Positions 5,952 to 15,014 of a stretch of DNA of 17,222 bases are shown here, in pieces. Origin of the DNA: an uncultured Eubacteriales bacterium (lineage in GTDB: Bacteria > Bacillota > Clostridia > Oscillospirales > Acutalibacteraceae); NCBI GenBank assembly GCA_900319615.1, contig ONPE01000054.1:1961-19182 (forward strand). The letters run 5' to 3'. A program made the translations under genes and the position numbers. The first letter of the stretch is position 1. Each line of letters starts with the position of its first letter. The notes below the pieces were generated by a model. It searched no databases, was not told the DNA's origin, and worked only from the letters and a program-made list of their open reading frames with translations.

Positions 5952-8924
5952 TCAGGATATCTTGATGTGCATGAAGGGCTCGCCTGCGGAGATACCCGCA
6001 GCGTACGCTACATCGCAGGGCTCATCGTAGCTCATGCCGTAGTAGCTGTAGTTGAAGTTGTGCATACCCCACTCGGGATCGTAGATCAGACCCTCGATCT
6101 CAGCCCAGCCGTGACCGCCGCTGTTGCAGCCGTAGACGTTCTTGTAGCCGATAGCCTTAGCCATGTAAGCAAAGGCAGCGGCGTAGCTCAGGCAGTTGCC
6201 GCGGTCGTCGACGAAGATATCGTTGGCGTAGACGATCATCCAGTCCATACCGGTGTAGTCCGGGATACGGGGATTCATCTCGGTGTAGTCGTCGTTGTTC
6301 TGCAGATAGTCGAAGCACGCGCGGAGCTTCTCGGACTTGCTCATGGAGCTGTTGGTGACCTTTGCGACCAGCTTCATGGCGCGGAAGAGCGTCCTGTCGT
6401 CGTCATCGGCGACCTTGTAAGCCTTGCCGTCCTCGACGATCCAGTCGACGCCGTTTGTGGTGACAGCGCCGCGGTAGTTGAAGTCGACAACGCCGTTCTT
6501 ATCGGCATAGGCGTAGCCGTCAGCGTCGGAGCCGACGATGCCGTCCTTCATCAGGACGCCGTTCTTGCTGTAGTAGTAGGTCTTGCCGTTTATCTTCTGG
6601 AAGCCTGCGCGCAGGTATCCCTTATCGAAGTAGAAGCTGGTGCCGTTGACGTTGATGTTGCCGTCGGCGAGCTTGCCGTTGTAGTAGTAGGGATTGTTCG
6701 AGATGAAGTCGGAGACGGTCTCGCCGCTCGCGTCAACGCAGCGCAGGGTGTAGGAATACACCTTGCTCATAACGGCGGTGTTATCGAGATAGGAGGTCTC
6801 GGGGGTGCTGTCTAACAGTCTTGCCCATGAGCCGCCGAACTCCTTGCGGTACAGGCGGTAGCCGGCTACGCCTGATACGGCGTCCCAGCTGACGCGGTAG
6901 CCGCTGCCCTCACCTGCGACTGACTTGATGACGGGAGGAGCGAAGAAGGTGTTCTTCCAGCCGTCGTGGTTGAAGTCGGAGACGAAGGTATCGGGCTCCT
7001 GTAAGGAGCGGATGGTGTAGATGCGGGTCTCGCCGTTCTTGACGGAGGTATCGAGGTACTCGGTCAGATACTTGGAGGCGAGACGGGTCCAGCCGCCGCC
7101 CTCGTTCTTATAATAGATGCGGTAGAAGTCGGCGCCGTTAACAGCGTCCCACTTGAGCAATACGCCGTCCTCGGTGTTGGTGATGGATGAGAACTCGGGA
7201 GCCGCTACATACTGAACCTTCTTGCCGGAGTTGTGATAGCTGGTGAAGGTGCTGCCGTCGGCGCTGATGCAGCGGACGGTGTAGGTGTAGTGATTGCCGG
7301 ATCTTACGTCGGTGTCAAGGAAGGAGGTCTCGGTGGTCTCCGCCATCTTTGTCCAGCCCTTGCTGCCGTAGTAATAGATGCGGTACTTCTCGGCGCCCTC
7401 GCAGGGGTTCCAGTTTATCATAACGCCGCCCACGACGTTATCGAGAGAGGTGATGACGGGGGGCTCGATGAAGGTGTTAGTCCAGCCGTCGTGGTTGAAG
7501 TCGTTGAGGAAGTCGCCGTTGCTGTCTACGCAGCGAACGGTATAAACATACTGTTTGCCGGGTGTGAGGCTCTGGTGAAGCACGTTGGTGGAGGTGGTCT
7601 CGGTGAGTCTCTTCCAGCCTGTATCGGACTTCATATACAGTCTGATCGCGTCGGCGCCGTCGGGGATCTCCCATGAGATCCTGGTGCCGGTGGCGGTGTT
7701 GCTGAATGAGGTGATCTGCGGCACGCTGACGAACATGGACTTCTTGCCGGAGTTGTGGTAGCTGGTGAAGCCTGTGCCGTCCTCGGTGATGCAGCGGACG
7801 GTGTAGGTGTAATGGTAACCGGATCTGACGTCGGTATCGACGAAGGAGGTCTCTTTAGTCTCGGTGAGCTTTGTCCAGCCCTTGCTGCCGTAGTAGTATA
7901 CACGGTAGTTCACAGCGCCGGCGCAGGGGTTCCAGTTGATCTTAACGCCCTCGGGGACGTTATCCAGAGATGTGATGACCGGAGCGTCGATGAACATATT
8001 CTCCCAGCCGTCGGTGTTGAAGTCGGTGACGAAATCGCCGTTGCTGTCAACGCCTCTGACGGTGTAGGTGTATGTTGTGCCGCCGACGAGCTTATCGTGT
8101 ACGATAGAGGTGTCGGAGGTCTCGCCTATCCTGTTCCAGCCGTTCTCGCCCCTGTAATACACCCTGATCTTCGATACGCCCTCGGGCTTGTCGAAATAGA
8201 CTCTGGTGCCTGTCAGGGTATTGCTGAACGAGGTGATGACGGGGGTCTTTACGAAGCTGTAGGAAACGCCGCTGTTGTGATGGCTGAGGAAGGTCTCGCC
8301 GTCGGGAGTGGTGCAGCGCACGGTGTAGGTGTACATCTTGCCGGACTCGGCGGTGGTATCGAGATACTCGGTGCCGTTGACAAGAGCGAGCCTCGACCAG
8401 CCGGAGGAACCGACCTTGCGGTATACCCTGTAGGCTTCGACGCCCTCATAGCCGCCCCAAACGAGCTTGAGTCCGTTTGCCTCTGCGGTCAGAGAAGTGA
8501 TGACCGGGGGCGCGTAGAAAATGTTTGAATAATCTGCCGAATAATCGGTGATGAAATTGCCGTCGGCGTCCATAGCTCGCACGGCAAAGACGTACTCTTT
8601 GAGATTCTCGAGCGGGCCGAAAGCGATATTGAGGTCGCCTGTCTCGCCGAGCAGCTTGTACTCGTCGCCCTTGTGGGTGTACAGGGCGTACTTTGCAGCG
8701 CCGTCTACAGCCTTCCAGCTGATGATGGAACCGGACGCTGTGTTTGTAACGTCGGTGATCTCTGCGGTCTTGAGCTCGGGCTCGGGCTCGCCGGTCTCTG
8801 TGACGGCGATATCCTCAGCCACATCAGCCTCGTCAAACTCGGCTGCGAACGCGCTGAACGAGAACGCGGACATAGCCATGACAGCCGCAAGGATGAACGC
8901 TAAAATTCTGAAGCTTTTGTTCAT
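5952..8924 (-). CDS. Secreted FN3-repeat protein with C-terminal transglutaminase-like domain
   Basis: ATG 8930 touches GGAGGT directly, while ATG 8924 lies six bases beyond it, so 8924 is the better start (990 aa). A signal peptide ends near residue 27 (SAFSFSAFA). About 42-770 hold eight FN3-like repeats of roughly 88 residues; a typical unit starts ITSFSNT or ITSLDNV and contains YTYTVR. Residues near 775-840 are Tyr/Gly-rich and resemble choline- or glucan-binding cell-wall repeats (GKTYYYSKNG). The C-terminal domain has the transglutaminase-like triad: Cys911 in RGNCLSYAAAF, His938 in GGHGWAEI, Asp949 in IYDPEW. Such domains can be proteases, peptide cross-linkers or cyclising enzymes; which applies is unknown. 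There is no LPXTG or dockerin, so attachment is probably through the wall-binding repeats. It has its own promoter and terminator. Confidence 0.92.
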   Translation of the reverse strand: MNKSFRILAFILAAVMAMSAFSFSAFAAEFDEADVAEDIAVTETGEPEPELKTAEITDVTNTASGSIISWKAVDGAAKYALYTHKGDEYKLLGETGDLNIAFGPLENLKEYVFAVRAMDADGNFITDYSADYSNIFYAPPVITSLTAEANGLKLVWGGYEGVEAYRVYRKVGSSGWSRLALVNGTEYLDTTAESGKMYTYTVRCTTPDGETFLSHHNSGVSYSFVKTPVITSFSNTLTGTRVYFDKPEGVSKIRVYYRGENGWNRIGETSDTSIVHDKLVGGTTYTYTVRGVDSNGDFVTDFNTDGWENMFIDAPVITSLDNVPEGVKINWNPCAGAVNYRVYYYGSKGWTKLTETKETSFVDTDVRSGYHYTYTVRCITEDGTGFTSYHNSGKKSMFVSVPQITSFSNTATGTRISWEIPDGADAIRLYMKSDTGWKRLTETTSTNVLHQSLTPGKQYVYTVRCVDSNGDFLNDFNHDGWTNTFIEPPVITSLDNVVGGVMINWNPCEGAEKYRIYYYGSKGWTKMAETTETSFLDTDVRSGNHYTYTVRCISADGSTFTSYHNSGKKVQYVAAPEFSSITNTEDGVLLKWDAVNGADFYRIYYKNEGGGWTRLASKYLTEYLDTSVKNGETRIYTIRSLQEPDTFVSDFNHDGWKNTFFAPPVIKSVAGEGSGYRVSWDAVSGVAGYRLYRKEFGGSWARLLDSTPETSYLDNTAVMSKVYSYTLRCVDASGETVSDFISNNPYYYNGKLADGNINVNGTSFYFDKGYLRAGFQKINGKTYYYSKNGVLMKDGIVGSDADGYAYADKNGVVDFNYRGAVTTNGVDWIVEDGKAYKVADDDDRTLFRAMKLVAKVTNSSMSKSEKLRACFDYLQNNDDYTEMNPRIPDYTGMDWMIVYANDIFVDDRGNCLSYAAAFAYMAKAIGYKNVYGCNSGGHGWAEIEGLIYDPEWGMHNFNYSYYGMSYDEPCDVAYAAGISAGEPFMHIKIS

Positions 8925-8997
8925 TATCATACCTCCAAAGCATTTTGGAACATTATATCTGTTTACTCATAAACATCATAATTGTTCAATCCTAATC

Positions 8998-9026
8998 ATT
9001 ATATAATTCATATTTGAAAAAGTAAA
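8998..9026 (-). promoter_or_regulatory. Promoter of the intact transglutaminase gene
   Basis: TTTACT (9026-9021), a 17-base spacer and TATAAT (9003-8998) lie about 75 bases before the start codon. The upstream bases TGTC and downstream TTTTC are shared with the promoter of the broken paralogue. Confidence 0.75.
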
Positions 9027-9150
9027 GACAGTATTTGCATTTTCATGAAATATCACGACAAAAAGAAGATTTTGGGGCGGATTGTTGAGGATAATCCCTA
9101 TTTGTAATCATTATATAATTATGTTAACGAAATTAATGGATAATCAATAT

Positions 9151-9187
9151 AAAAAACATCCCTGCCGGGCAAAAGCTCAGCAGGGAT
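9151..9187 (-). terminator. Rho-independent terminator of the broken paralogue
   Basis: ATCCCTGC (9158-9165) pairs with GCAGGGAT (9180-9187), with inner GC pairs, and is followed on the minus strand by GTTTTTT. It lies 30 bases after the stop of the transglutaminase fragment. Confidence 0.8.
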
Positions 9188-9216
9188 ACATTTAATGTAA
9201 TGATTTTTTTAAGCTA

Positions 9217-12023
9217 TCAGAAATACTGGATCGGGGTCCAGACAGCCTTTCCGTTTTTAAGGGTCAGCTCGGAGTACCAGTACTTGTCGAGCACCCACAT
9301 ATGCGTGCTCATCATATAAGGAGCGTAATCCTCGTAGCCGTAGCCGGGGAGCTGGGCGTCGACGTCGCAGATCAGCCACGAGCCGTCCACATAAACCTCT
9401 GTCCAACCGTGCTGCAGAACGCCGGACATACCGTAGGCGAAGCGCGTGCGGTAACCGGCTATCTTGGCGACGCAGGCATAAGCCGCGGCATAGCGGTAGC
9501 AGGTGCCCTTGTGCAGGGAGAAGAGCTCGATCGCGAAGGGCGGGATATCCGCGGCGCTCGAGGGGGTATCGTCGTAAACGCGCTCGTAGGGATAGTTCTC
9601 AGCCATATAGAGGAAGGCGTATTTCATCTTCTCTTTCATCGTTTCGCCCTTGCAGTACTTCTCGATGAACTCTGCCGCAAGGCGCATCTCTTCGCTTTCG
9701 ATGCAGATGCCGTCGGGATCGGTATAGTAGTAGCCGACCGAGGAGTTGCCCACGACGGTATCGCGGTACATCCTGCCCTGGGAGTTGTAGTATCTGAGGT
9801 AGCCGTCGACGCGGTTCAGACCGATCAGCGGATAGCCGTCCTCAAAGCCGTAGGTACCGTTGTCGTAGATGTTGCCGCTTACGGGCTTGCCGTTCTTATA
9901 ATACCTTACCTTGTCGAGATAACCGCTGATAAGATTGCCGTCGGCGTCCATATAGCGCAGGGTGTAGGCGTAGATCTTGTCGCTCTGAACGTCGTTGTCG
10001 GTGTACCGGGTCTCTTTGGTGCTGTCGAAGAGTCTGCTCCACGAGCTGCCGAGAGTCCTGCGGTACAGGCGGTAGGAGGCTACTCCTTCCCTGCCCTGCC
10101 ACTCAACGGTGTAGCTGCCGTCGTATGAAACGGATGAAACCTCAGGGGCGGCAAAGTATGTATTGCTCCAGCCCTCGGTGTTGAAGCCGGATACGAAATC
10201 TCCGTCCTCGTTGAGGCAGCGGATGGTGTAGGTGCGGGTCTCGCCGTCGGCGACCGAGGTATCGGTGTACTCGGTCAGATACTTGGAGGCGAGACGCGTC
10301 CAGCCGCCGTCGTTGTTCTTATAATAGATGCGGTAGAAGTCGGCGCCGTTGACCTTCTCCCAGGTGATTTTTGCGCCTTCGTCGGTGTTCTCGATGGACG
10401 AGATTAGTGGTTGCCCGAGCGCACATCGGTGTCGAGAAAGGTGGTCTCGGTGGTCTCTGCCATCTTTGTCCAGCCCTTGCTGCCGTAGTAGTAGATGCGG
10501 TACTTCTCGGCGCCCTCGCAGGGCTTCCAGCTGATCTGTATACCGTTCTCGAGACAGTCGAGAGAGGTGATGACGGGCGGCTCTATAAAGGTGTTTGTCC
10601 AGCCCTCGCTGTTGAAGCCGGTGACGAAATCGCCGTTGCCGTCGACGCAGCGGAGGGTGTAGGTGTAGCTCTTGCCGGGTGTGAGATTATCGTGGGTATA
10701 GCTGTCGGACGACGTCTGGGTCAGTCTTGTCCAGCCGGAATCGCCGCGGACATATACTCTTGTTGAATAGTCGCCGGAGGGAGCGTTCTACTTGATGGTG
10801 GTGCCGGTGGCGGTGTTGTTGAACGAGGTGACGGCTGGCTGAGCTATATACAGAGTCTTGGCGCCGCTGTTGTGGTAGCTCGTGAAGCCCGTGCTGTCGG
10901 GGGTGATGCAGCGGACGGTGTAGGTGTAGTGATAGCCCGATCGGACGTCGGTATCGAGGAAGGAGGTCTCGGTGGTCTCAGCCATCTTTGTCCAGCCCTT
11001 GCTGCCGTAGTAATAGATACGGTACTTCTCGGCGCCGGCGCAAGCCCTCCAGTTTATCACGATGCCCTCGTCGGTGTTGTCAAGAGAAGTGATGACGGGA
11101 GGCTCGATGAACATATTGTCCCAGCCGTCGGTGTTGAAGTCGGTGACGAAATCGCCGTTGCCGTCGACGCCCCTGACAGTGTATTTGTATGTTGTGCCGC
11201 CGGTGAGATTATCGTGGACGATGGAGGTATCGGAGGTCTCGCCTATCCTGTTCCAGCCGTTCTCGCCCCTGTAATATACTCTGATCTTAGCTACGCCCTC
11301 GGGCTTGTCGAAGCTGATCCTTGTACCGGTCAGGGTGTTGCTGAACGAGGTGATCGCGGGGGTCTTTACATAGCCGAAGGTCTTGCCCTCGTTGTGGTAG
11401 CTCAGGAATCTTTCGCCGTCGGGGGTGACGCATCTGACGGTGTAGGTGTAGATCTTACCGGACTCGGCGGTAGAGTCGATATACTCGCTGCCGTTGACAA
11501 GGGCGAGCCTCGACCAGCCGGAGGAGCCTGCGGCGCGGTACAGCCTGTAGGCTTCAACGCCCTCTGTCGCTCCCCAAACGATCTTGACGCCGTTATCCAC
11601 AGCGGTAAGCGAGCTGATAACGGGAGGAGCATAGAAGGTGTTCGAATAATCTGCTGACTGAGCGAACACTTCACCGTTCCTGTTCACGGCGCGGACAGAA
11701 TAGATATACTCCCTGCCGTTCTCGAGCGGAGCGTGGGTATAGCTGAGCTCAGCGGTCTGAGCAAGCAAGGTGTACCTGCTGCCGTCACGGAGATAGATAC
11801 CGTAGGTAGTCGCGCCGTCTGCGGCGCTCCAGCTTATCCTTGTGCCTGTCGAGGTGTTATCGGCGCCGGTGATGACGACGGCAGGGTCGCCGGTCTCGGC
11901 GGCTGCAGCATCGGCGGATACATCCGCAAAGTCGTACTCGGACGCGAATGCCGTCAGCGACATCGAGGATATCAGCATGACTGCGGACATGATAAAGGCA
12001 AGCAGTCTGAGCTTATGATTCAT
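9217..12023 (-). pseudogene. Broken paralogue of the FN3-repeat transglutaminase-like protein
   Basis: The gene starts at ATG 12023 (GGAGG seven bases upstream) with signal peptide MNHKLRLLAFIMSAVML and FN3-like repeats. It stops at TAG 10790-10788, where Trp is expected (paralogue ISWE; here TIK-stop-NAPSG). The same frame continues for another 120 or so codons to 10407. There GNHY joins ISSIEN out of frame; against the paralogue about 94 bases are missing, producing TAA. The third frame then runs from about 10405 to 9217 with two more FN3 repeats, wall-binding-like repeats and a transglutaminase domain (Cys in KGTCYRYAAAY, His in LQHGWTEVY, Asp in WLICDVDA). The eight-repeat order matches the intact neighbour, so this was a full-length tandem duplicate. 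The catalytic residues survive, suggesting recent loss. ATG 9951 has no ribosome binding site, so separate translation of the 3' part is unlikely. Confidence 0.88.
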
Positions 12024-12044
12024 TTTCGTTCCTCCAAATCTTTT

Positions 12045-12203
12045 ATACTAATTCCTGATAGAAAGTAGACTTATATTTTGCGAAGATATTTTTCGCAAGA
12101 CAAGGCGGAGGACGCCGCAAGGCTGGCGCCTTGCAAGGACGACAACGCAGTATTGCGGAAAATAGTCCGCAAAGATTGTCTACTTTTTATTAGGTATTAG
12201 TAT
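12045..12203. repeat. 159-bp palindromic MITE-like element in a 5' leader
   Basis: Terminal inverted repeats of 26 bases (12045-12070 and 12178-12203) match at 23 positions; the outer end reads ATACTAAT and the inner end AAAGTAGAC. The interior is an imperfect palindrome (TTTTGCGAAGATATTTTTCGC against GCGGAAAATAGTCCGCAAA) centred on the GC-rich AAGGCTGGCGCCTT. It lies between the promoter at 12224-12252 and the ribosome binding site of the broken paralogue, so it would be transcribed as a long hairpin. Confidence 0.75.
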
Positions 12204-12223
12204 TATATAATACATACTTTATT

Positions 12224-12252
12224 ATTATATATTCTAAAAAAGAAAAAGTAAA
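12224..12252 (-). promoter_or_regulatory. Promoter of the broken paralogue
   Basis: TTTACT (12252-12247), a 17-base spacer and TATAAT (12229-12224). The -35 region GTCTTTACTTTTTC is identical to that of the intact paralogue. Confidence 0.72.
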
Positions 12253-12337
12253 GACATGATCTGCTATTTATCGGGATAATAAGGGGTTTTCGGAAAAATT
12301 CCGACTTTTTTCGCGAGAACACGGCGATTTGACGAAG

Positions 12338-12367
12338 AAAAATCGCGGTACCGTAATGATACCGCGA
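12338..12367 (-). terminator. Rho-independent terminator of the G5 lipoprotein gene
   Basis: TCGCGGTA (12343-12350) pairs with TACCGCGA (12360-12367) with a 9-base loop, followed on the minus strand by TTTTT. It lies just after the stop at 12379. Confidence 0.82.
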
Positions 12368-12378
12368 GTCGTTTTCTA

Positions 12379-13422
12379 TTAATATTCCTCGTAAGTGGTG
12401 CTGCCGTCGGACCAGTTGATGACATAGTAGCCGTGGCCGGAACCGTCGCAGTCGGGAACGGGAGTTCTGGAGACCTCATAAGGCTCGTTGCTGCCGCCGG
12501 AACCGCTGTCGCCGCCGCCGGACTCGCCGGAGCCGCTGCCGGAATCACCGGAGCCGGAGTTGCCGCTGCCGCTGCCGCCCGAGCTGCCGGAGCCCTTGGT
12601 TACGAGCTCGGTGACGGGCTCCTTGGTGACCTTCTCGGAGACCTTCTCGCGGCTGTCCTCTTTGCCGTCGACATACTTGACCTTATAGGTGACTTCCTTC
12701 TCGCCGTCGGCGCCTGCCTGTGTGACCTCGCTTGAACCTGCGCTCATGGAGTCGGAGTAGGTCTCTTTGGTCTCATAGGGCACCTTCTCAGTCTCTTTGA
12801 CCTCTTTATACTCGACGCGCTTAACGGTGATGTTCATGCCCTCGGTGACCTTAGCCTTAAGATCCTCGCTGACCTCATCGTCCTTGCCGAGTGTGATCTT
12901 CTGCTCCTTGAGCATATCCTCTACGGTGGACATATAGGTGGTGACGTCGGTTGTCTTGCCGTCTACGGTCAGCTTGACCTTAACGCCCTTGACGAGGTTG
13001 ATGGTCATGCCGTCCTTGCAGAATTCCTCTGCGGGTACGTCGGGCTTGACGTCGGCTTCGGTGGTGAAGCCTGCCTGCTTGACCGCCTCTTCAACGGTAG
13101 CGCCGGTGAGCTCGAGCTCCTTCTTCTGATCGCCGTAAACTACGGTGACCTTGGCGTAACGCTTGACGAGGATCTCGGAGGTCTTCTCGGTGATCTTCTC
13201 ATCCTTGGCGGGCTCGGTCTCGTCCTTGTCGCCGAGGGCGATCTTACCGGCTTCGAGAACCTGAGCTACGGTCATGCCTGTCTGGGCATCTACGCTTGTC
13301 TCGGCGCCCATATCCTTTACGGTGACGGTAACGGGCTTGGCGCTGCAAGCGGTAAAGCCGCAGAGTACAAAGCACATCACCAGAGCAACGCATAATACTT
13401 TTGCATAGGTTTTGACTTTCAT
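12379..13422 (-). CDS. DUF348/G5-domain lipoprotein
   Basis: The frame is open from 13563, but ATG 13422 has AAGGAG eight bases upstream and opens a lipoprotein signal peptide with Cys26 in GFTAC, giving 347 aa. The mature part holds DUF348-like (YabE-type) repeats, recognisable by short beta segments ending in V-x-V plus helices such as TVAQVLEAG, TVEEAVKQAG and TVEDMLKEQ. A G5 domain follows (about 225-290, with EKVPYETKE and EVTYKVKYVDG), then a Ser/Gly-rich linker and a short C-terminal motif DCDGSGHGYYVINWSDGS. DUF348 and G5 domains are found in cell-wall-associated and resuscitation-promoting proteins and bind wall polymers or amino sugars. No hydrolase domain (3D or LysM) is visible, so it is probably a surface-binding protein. 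Promoter and terminator are both present, so it is monocistronic. Confidence 0.88.
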   Translation of the reverse strand: MKVKTYAKVLCVALVMCFVLCGFTACSAKPVTVTVKDMGAETSVDAQTGMTVAQVLEAGKIALGDKDETEPAKDEKITEKTSEILVKRYAKVTVVYGDQKKELELTGATVEEAVKQAGFTTEADVKPDVPAEEFCKDGMTINLVKGVKVKLTVDGKTTDVTTYMSTVEDMLKEQKITLGKDDEVSEDLKAKVTEGMNITVKRVEYKEVKETEKVPYETKETYSDSMSAGSSEVTQAGADGEKEVTYKVKYVDGKEDSREKVSEKVTKEPVTELVTKGSGSSGGSGSGNSGSGDSGSGSGESGGGDSGSGGSNEPYEVSRTPVPDCDGSGHGYYVINWSDGSTTYEEY

Positions 13423-13499
13423 ATCACATACTCCTTCGTTTTGATTCTGTTTTATGACACGGCGAAAAGGTAAAAATACCGCCGTTTTCATTCCCGATA

Positions 13500-13528
13500 A
13501 ATATATCACATCAAAACACAAAAGTAAA
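13500..13528 (-). promoter_or_regulatory. Promoter of the G5 lipoprotein gene
   Basis: TTTACT (13528-13523), a 17-base spacer and TATATT (13505-13500) lie about 78 bases before ATG 13422. The -35 hexamer and spacing equal those of the two transglutaminase genes. Confidence 0.68.
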
Positions 13529-13696
13529 CCTGTTTCGGCAAGAATCAACATATTCCACAACAAAATCTTCCTTTTGCGCGAAGTTTTTCACACTAACGCA
13601 AACGCGCCGCGAAAATGCCCGGACAATTAATCGACAGGAGTGTAAATTTCACCCATAAAATAGTGGGATCCAATATCACAAAAAACGACAAAGCTC

Positions 13697-13725
13697 TTGA
13701 AATTTCGGATCATTTACTGTATGAT
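13697..13725 (+). promoter_or_regulatory. Sigma-A-type promoter of the DltD/AlgX-like gene
   Basis: TTGAAA (13697-13702), a 17-base spacer and TATGAT (13720-13725). Transcription would begin near 13732, ruling out the upstream in-frame TTG 13697 and ATG 13721 as starts and favouring TTG 13763. Confidence 0.75.
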
Positions 13726-13762
13726 TAACCTGATGATTTATGACTATAAAGGATCTGATTAT

Positions 13763-14932
13763 TTGAAACCGTATTTGCTTCGTGCGATTAAGATATTTTG
13801 CTTTGTGCTGCTGGTGGCGGTATGCGTCGGTTTTTTGCAGGAATACGTCCTGTGTCATGCCGACCACAACCGCGAACGGCTAAAGGGCTTTTATCAGGAG
13901 GATAAGGATTCGCTCGATGTGGTGTACATGGGCGCAAGCGACGTCTACTCCGACGTAGCCCCCGGCTACGCTTATAGACGCGACGGGATAACGAGCTACA
14001 TCTTCGCGACTCAGGCGAACTCTATCCTCAACTACAAAAGCCAGCTCAAAAACGTACTCAGCCGTCAGAAGGACGCGATCATCGTCGTCGAGCTCAACGG
14101 CGCGTTATACGACACCGACGAGGATATGGTCAAGGAGGCAAACCTGCGCAACTACGGCGACAACGTGCCCCTCGACGCGATAAAGCTCGGGTGGATAGCG
14201 CAGAACGTCCCCGAGAACAAGCTCGAGTACCTCTTCCCCATCATGAAGTATCACAGCGTATGGAGCACCCTTGAAGACGAGCAGAATATGCGCGACACGG
14301 TGATCACCGATCAAAAACGCGGCTATGACTACCTAAAAGGCATACTCAACTGGACTCTATCCTTCCAAAGCCCCGAGCCTTCGCTGAACAGCAAGCTCGC
14401 CGCCAACGCCGAGAAGCGTCAGCCCCTGTGCCCCGGTCAGGAAGAGGAACTGCGGAATCTGCTTGAATTCTGCCGCAGAGAGGGCATGAAGAACATCGTC
14501 TTCGCGCGGTTCCCGCATATCGTGACCGAAAAGACCTACGACCGCTACGAGCGCAGCAACACCATCGGCGACATCGTGGAGGAATACGGCTTCGAGTATC
14601 TCAACCTCGAGCGCGACTACGCAAAGCTCGGTCTGGACGAGACGAAGGACTTCTACAACCTCGATCACCTGAACTACAAGGGTCAGCAGAAGCTGACAGC
14701 ATATCTCGTCGACTATCTCAAGCAAAACTACGGTCTGGAGGCTCATACCCTCAACGGCGCTCAGAAGTACGAGTGGAAAAAGGCCGCCGACTACTACGAC
14801 GCATATTGCAGCTACAGCCAAAGCCTGATGGACAACAACGAGGCGGTGGAGCTGTATGAGGAAAACGGGCTGATAGAAAAGCTCGAAGAGCACCTGCCTA
14901 CCGAGGCTGCAAGCTCCGATACAAACCAATAA
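13763..14932 (+). CDS. Membrane-anchored SGNH hydrolase-like protein (DltD/AlgX-like)
   Basis: TTG 13763 is chosen because AAAGGA lies nine bases upstream and the promoter at 13697-13725 excludes the earlier TTG and ATG 13721; ATG 13733 cannot be fully excluded. The 389-aa protein has one N-terminal membrane helix (about 7-24, IKIFCFVLLVAVCVGF) and an extracytoplasmic SGNH-like domain. Block I is VVYMGASDVYSD with the likely nucleophile Ser59; the C-terminal block is NLDHLNYKGQ (Asp301, His302). This layout is typical of DltD- and AlgX/AlgJ-like proteins that move or remove acyl groups on surface polymers. No MBOAT acyltransferase or dlt gene is in the window, so the substrate is unknown. The last 40 residues are charged and probably disordered (KLEEHLPTEAASSDTNQ). 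It is flanked by its own promoter and terminator. Confidence 0.85.
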   Translation: MKPYLLRAIKIFCFVLLVAVCVGFLQEYVLCHADHNRERLKGFYQEDKDSLDVVYMGASDVYSDVAPGYAYRRDGITSYIFATQANSILNYKSQLKNVLSRQKDAIIVVELNGALYDTDEDMVKEANLRNYGDNVPLDAIKLGWIAQNVPENKLEYLFPIMKYHSVWSTLEDEQNMRDTVITDQKRGYDYLKGILNWTLSFQSPEPSLNSKLAANAEKRQPLCPGQEEELRNLLEFCRREGMKNIVFARFPHIVTEKTYDRYERSNTIGDIVEEYGFEYLNLERDYAKLGLDETKDFYNLDHLNYKGQQKLTAYLVDYLKQNYGLEAHTLNGAQKYEWKKAADYYDAYCSYSQSLMDNNEAVELYEENGLIEKLEEHLPTEAASSDTNQ

Positions 14933-14940
14933 AAGCAACG

Positions 14941-14973
14941 GGCTGTCGCTTATGCGGCAGCTTTGATTTTTCT
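14941..14973 (+). terminator. Rho-independent terminator
   Basis: GGCTGTCGC (14941-14949), a TTAT loop and GCGGCAGCT (14954-14962) pair with a wobble, followed by TTGATTTTTCTT. It lies eight bases after the stop of the DltD/AlgX-like gene. Confidence 0.78.
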
Positions 14974-15014
14974 TAACACAAGGAAAGTGTTATTACGACC
15001 GGTTGCAGGAGGAA

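Noticed and set aside
6900..8500. Regular repeats suggesting CRISPR
   Set aside because: The period is about 264 bp and the repeats are in-frame protein-coding FN3 units, not short repeats with unique spacers.
9217..9951. Separate 244-aa transglutaminase gene starting at ATG 9951
   Set aside because: The ATG is internal to an FN3 repeat (LRYMDADG), with no ribosome binding site, and the frame is open and homologous far upstream.
10788..12023. Treating the 411-aa FN3 protein as a complete gene
   Set aside because: The stop replaces a conserved Trp position, and the homologous sequence continues in the same frame beyond it.
12433..12735. Ala/Gly-rich 100-aa frame on the + strand
   Set aside because: Antisense of the Ser/Gly linker and G5 domain of the lipoprotein gene; composition only.
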